From an uncultured Lutibacter sp. (GTDB taxonomy: Bacteria; Bacteroidota; Bacteroidia; Flavobacteriales; Flavobacteriaceae): a DNA stretch of 7,170 bases. A program made the translations under genes and the position numbers. Of this stretch, positions 5,860 to 7,170 are shown piece after piece; positions within the stretch are counted from its first letter, which is position 1; the number at the start of each line of letters is the position of its first letter. Location of the stretch: assembly GCA_913061425.1 (NCBI GenBank), contig CAJXUO010000070.1, forward strand, positions 1 to 7,170, written 5' to 3'. Under the pieces are notes generated by a model. It saw only the letters and a list, made by a program, of their open reading frames with translations, was not told the DNA's origin and did no database searches.

Positions 5860-6430
5860 AACTGCTATATATTTCGGGTTCAACAGATTCCTTAAAAATA
5901 GTAACTAATTTCTTTCTTGCTCTAAACAACTTTACTTTTATATTTCCTTCAGATAAGGAAACCACATCAACTATCTCCTTTAAACTTAATTCTTCAAAGT
6001 AAAATAAATGCATAATAATTCGCTCATCTTCTGGAAGTTTATTCATACATTCTTGAACAATCACACTTCGTTCTTTATTCTCAAGACTATCAAAAATGTT
6101 TTCTGCTTGGAAAATTTCATTTGAAGTCACATCATTTATCTCGACATCATTATTAAACTTTGAATTCATTTTTATTCTATCAAGACAGGTATTATACGCA
6201 ACTCTATACAACCATGTAGAAAATTTAGATTCGCCATTAAATCTTGACAATGATTTATAAGCCTTTATAAAAGTATCTTGAGACACCTCTTCAGATTCCT
6301 CTCTATGCTTTAACATTTTAATAGCCAAAGTAAATACCATATTCTGGTATTTATCAACTAAAAAACCGAAAGAAGCACTGTCACCATCAAGTGTTCTCTT
6401 TATATAATAATCGTCATCATTATTTGCCAT
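5849..6430 (-). CDS. RNA polymerase ECF sigma factor (sigma-70 family)
   Basis: Alternative sigma factor of 193 residues, the standard ECF length, directing RNA polymerase to a small regulon. The N-terminus has the typical ECF opening (IKRTLDGDSASFGFLVDKYQNMVFTLA, about 10-36). Region 2 follows to about residue 90, with EEVSQDTFIKAYKSL and the -10-recognising KFSTWLYRVAYNTCLDRIK (69-87). After an acidic linker comes region 4 (about 127-176), containing KLPEDERIIMHLFYFEELSL and the helix-turn-helix ending NIKVKLFRARKKL. It is co-transcribed with the overlapping membrane protein and divergent from a DUF6249-like gene. An ECF-like promoter element ends only 6 nt before the ATG, pointing to autoregulation and possibly a leaderless mRNA. 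No in-frame alternative start exists upstream (TAA at 6452-6454) or until Met31. The signal it answers to cannot be read from the sequence. Confidence 0.93.
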   Translation of the reverse strand: MANNDDDYYIKRTLDGDSASFGFLVDKYQNMVFTLAIKMLKHREESEEVSQDTFIKAYKSLSRFNGESKFSTWLYRVAYNTCLDRIKMNSKFNNDVEINDVTSNEIFQAENIFDSLENKERSVIVQECMNKLPEDERIIMHLFYFEELSLKEIVDVVSLSEGNIKVKLFRARKKLVTIFKESVEPEIYSSYEQ

Positions 6431-6436
6431 CTGTAA

Positions 6437-6466
6437 TAAGACTATAGAATATTAAAAAAGGTTACA
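6437..6466 (-). promoter_or_regulatory. Candidate ECF promoter for the sigma gene (autoregulation)
   Basis: On the minus strand, TGTAACC (6466-6460) is followed after 17 nt by GTCTTA (6442-6437). The AAC core and GTC -10 with 18 nt between them resemble the -35/-10 layout of ECF promoters. The mirror-image copy on the other strand has the same sequence and spacing. Transcription would start at about 6430-6431, at or next to the sigma ATG. Confidence 0.5.
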
Positions 6467-6499
6467 ATATTCTTTAAAAAAAATATTTTTATCTTTTTC

Positions 6500-6529
6500 T
6501 GTAACCTCAACTATTAGTTTGAAGTCATA
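6500..6529 (+). promoter_or_regulatory. Candidate ECF promoter for the DUF6249-like gene
   Basis: TGTAACC (6500-6506), 17 nt, then GTCATA (6524-6529): the same elements and spacing as the minus-strand promoter, with the two -35 boxes forming an 8-bp inverted repeat (6459-6466 / 6500-6507). A start near 6536 would leave a leader of about 40 nt before the ATG at 6576. Confidence 0.5.
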
Positions 6530-6575
6530 TGCTTGTATAACGAATTAAAAATAATCATTTAAAAACAAATCAATC

Positions 6576-6920
6576 ATGGGATCAGAAGTAATTATAATAC
6601 CTATCATCTTTGGACTACTTTTCGGAATAGTTTATCTATTCTTTACAACAAGAAACAAAGAAAGAATGGCACTTATCGAAAAAGGTATTGGAGCAGAAAT
6701 ATTTAATAAAGGTAACAGAAAAACTGCACCAGTTTGGAAAGTATTAATCTTAAATATTGCATTATTATTAATGGGAATAGGTCTTGGAACTTTATTAGCT
6801 TCAATTATTGATCAACTAACAACATTGGATGAAGACGCATTATATCCTGGAGTTATCTTTTTAACAGCTGGAACAGGTTTATTAGCTGGTTTTTATATGA
6901 CTAAAAATTTAGACAAGTAA
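6576..6920 (+). CDS. Small three-TM membrane protein, DUF6249-like
   Basis: A 114-residue inner-membrane protein of unknown function. Helix 1 is at about 5-24 (VIIIPIIFGLLFGIVYLFF). A cytosolic basic segment follows with RNKERMALIEKG (26-37), the wording typical of the DUF6249 family found beside sigma factors in Bacteroidetes. Helices 2 (about 54-76, glycine-rich) and 3 (about 91-107) are separated by an acidic loop (DQLTTLDEDALYPG). The ATG at 6576 is preceded by an A-rich leader (AAAAACAAATCAATC) normal for this phylum. The gene is divergent from the ECF sigma gene, with a matching ECF-type promoter in the 145-bp gap, so it is probably a target of that sigma factor and may act in envelope stress or in sensing for the sigma system. 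The family assignment rests on motif memory. Confidence 0.75.
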   Translation: MGSEVIIIPIIFGLLFGIVYLFFTTRNKERMALIEKGIGAEIFNKGNRKTAPVWKVLILNIALLLMGIGLGTLLASIIDQLTTLDEDALYPGVIFLTAGTGLLAGFYMTKNLDK

Positions 6921-6941
6921 ACAAACTTTAAATTGTCATCA

Positions 6942-6974
6942 AAAAAAACGCTCCAAATTTTGGAGCGTTTTTTT
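6942..6974. terminator. Bidirectional intrinsic terminator
   Basis: A 14-bp perfect inverted repeat (6942-6955 with 6961-6974) has the GC-rich core CGCTCCA/TGGAGCG, a 5-nt AATTT loop and A/T tracts on both outer flanks. It lies 21 nt after the stop of the DUF6249-like gene and 21 nt beyond the stop of the convergent nuclease gene, so it can serve both. Confidence 0.92.
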
Positions 6975-6995
6975 ATTTAATACTTTTTTGATAAA

Positions 6996-7170
6996 TTAAA
7001 ACAATTCATTCAGCACTTTAGCAAGTCTGATTCCTCCTATTTGTAATTGAGAACGTACTGTTCCAAAATGTCTATAAGAATATCTATAACGAAGATTTTC
7101 TCCTTTTTCTGCAGATACATACACCTTTTTAGTCAATTCATGCATTTCATTTACCCAATCTATTAATTCT
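6996..7170 (-). CDS. S1/P1 nuclease, C-terminal end (5' part outside window)
   Basis: The last 57 residues of a minus-strand gene that runs off the window; the stop TAA is at 6998-6996. The sequence YRYSYRHFGTVRSQLQIGG followed by IRLAKVLNELF is the typical C-terminal helix of flavobacterial S1/P1 nucleases, ~255-residue zinc-dependent (three Zn2+), usually exported enzymes that cut single-stranded nucleic acids or act as phospholipase C-like hydrolases. The zinc ligands lie in the missing part, so activity cannot be judged. The segment before it (ELIDWVNEMHELTKKVY) fits the W..E....... helix preceding that end. The gene is tail-to-tail with the DUF6249-like gene. Confidence 0.8.
   Translation of the reverse strand, partial: ELIDWVNEMHELTKKVYVSAEKGENLRYRYSYRHFGTVRSQLQIGGIRLAKVLNELF

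Overview
The window looks like one end of a draft contig from an AT-rich member of the Bacteroidetes, most likely a marine or otherwise aerobic Flavobacteriaceae. The basis is the wording of the HtpG, pyruvate carboxylase, S1/P1 nuclease and DUF6249-type proteins, the A-rich leaders without Shine-Dalgarno sequences, and a TAnnTTTG-type -7 element. No species can be named. The first 40 bases are an untrimmed Illumina Nextera adapter, not genome sequence.

Layout. (1) 41-621 (+) is the C-terminal third of the chaperone htpG, cut off by the contig end. It is closed by a strong bidirectional terminator (691-737) shared with the convergent operon that follows. (2) 763-2760 (-) is a two-gene operon: a cysteine dioxygenase (cdo, transcribed first), then a PLP-dependent decarboxylase. 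The decarboxylase carries the F-x19-S-x-Y substrate motif of cysteine sulfinate decarboxylases rather than the S/N/F residues of glutamate decarboxylases. Together they should convert L-cysteine to cysteine sulfinate and then to hypotaurine, a compact bacterial (hypo)taurine pathway. The dioxygenase also keeps the Cys of the eukaryotic-type Cys-Tyr cofactor. (3) 3024-4556 (+) is divergent from that operon across a 263-bp intergenic region holding a 14-bp palindrome. It encodes a PutP-like sodium:solute symporter. (4) 4623-5444 (+) is an orphan C-terminal quarter of pyruvate carboxylase with an intact biotinylation site, probably a deletion remnant. (5) 5449-6430 (-) is an ECF sigma factor translationally overlapped with a two-TM membrane protein, probably its anti-sigma factor. 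(6) 6576-6920 (+) is a small DUF6249-like membrane protein divergent from the sigma gene. The region between them holds two mirror-image promoter candidates of identical design (TGTAACC-N17-GTCnTA), suggesting that the sigma factor drives both itself and this protein. (7) After a bidirectional terminator (6942-6974), the C-terminus of an S1/P1 nuclease (-) runs off the window.

No tRNA, rRNA, CRISPR array, insertion sequence or attachment site was seen. No stretch longer than 300 bases lacks a gene. The most rewarding parts are the cysteine-to-hypotaurine operon and the symmetric ECF promoter pair.
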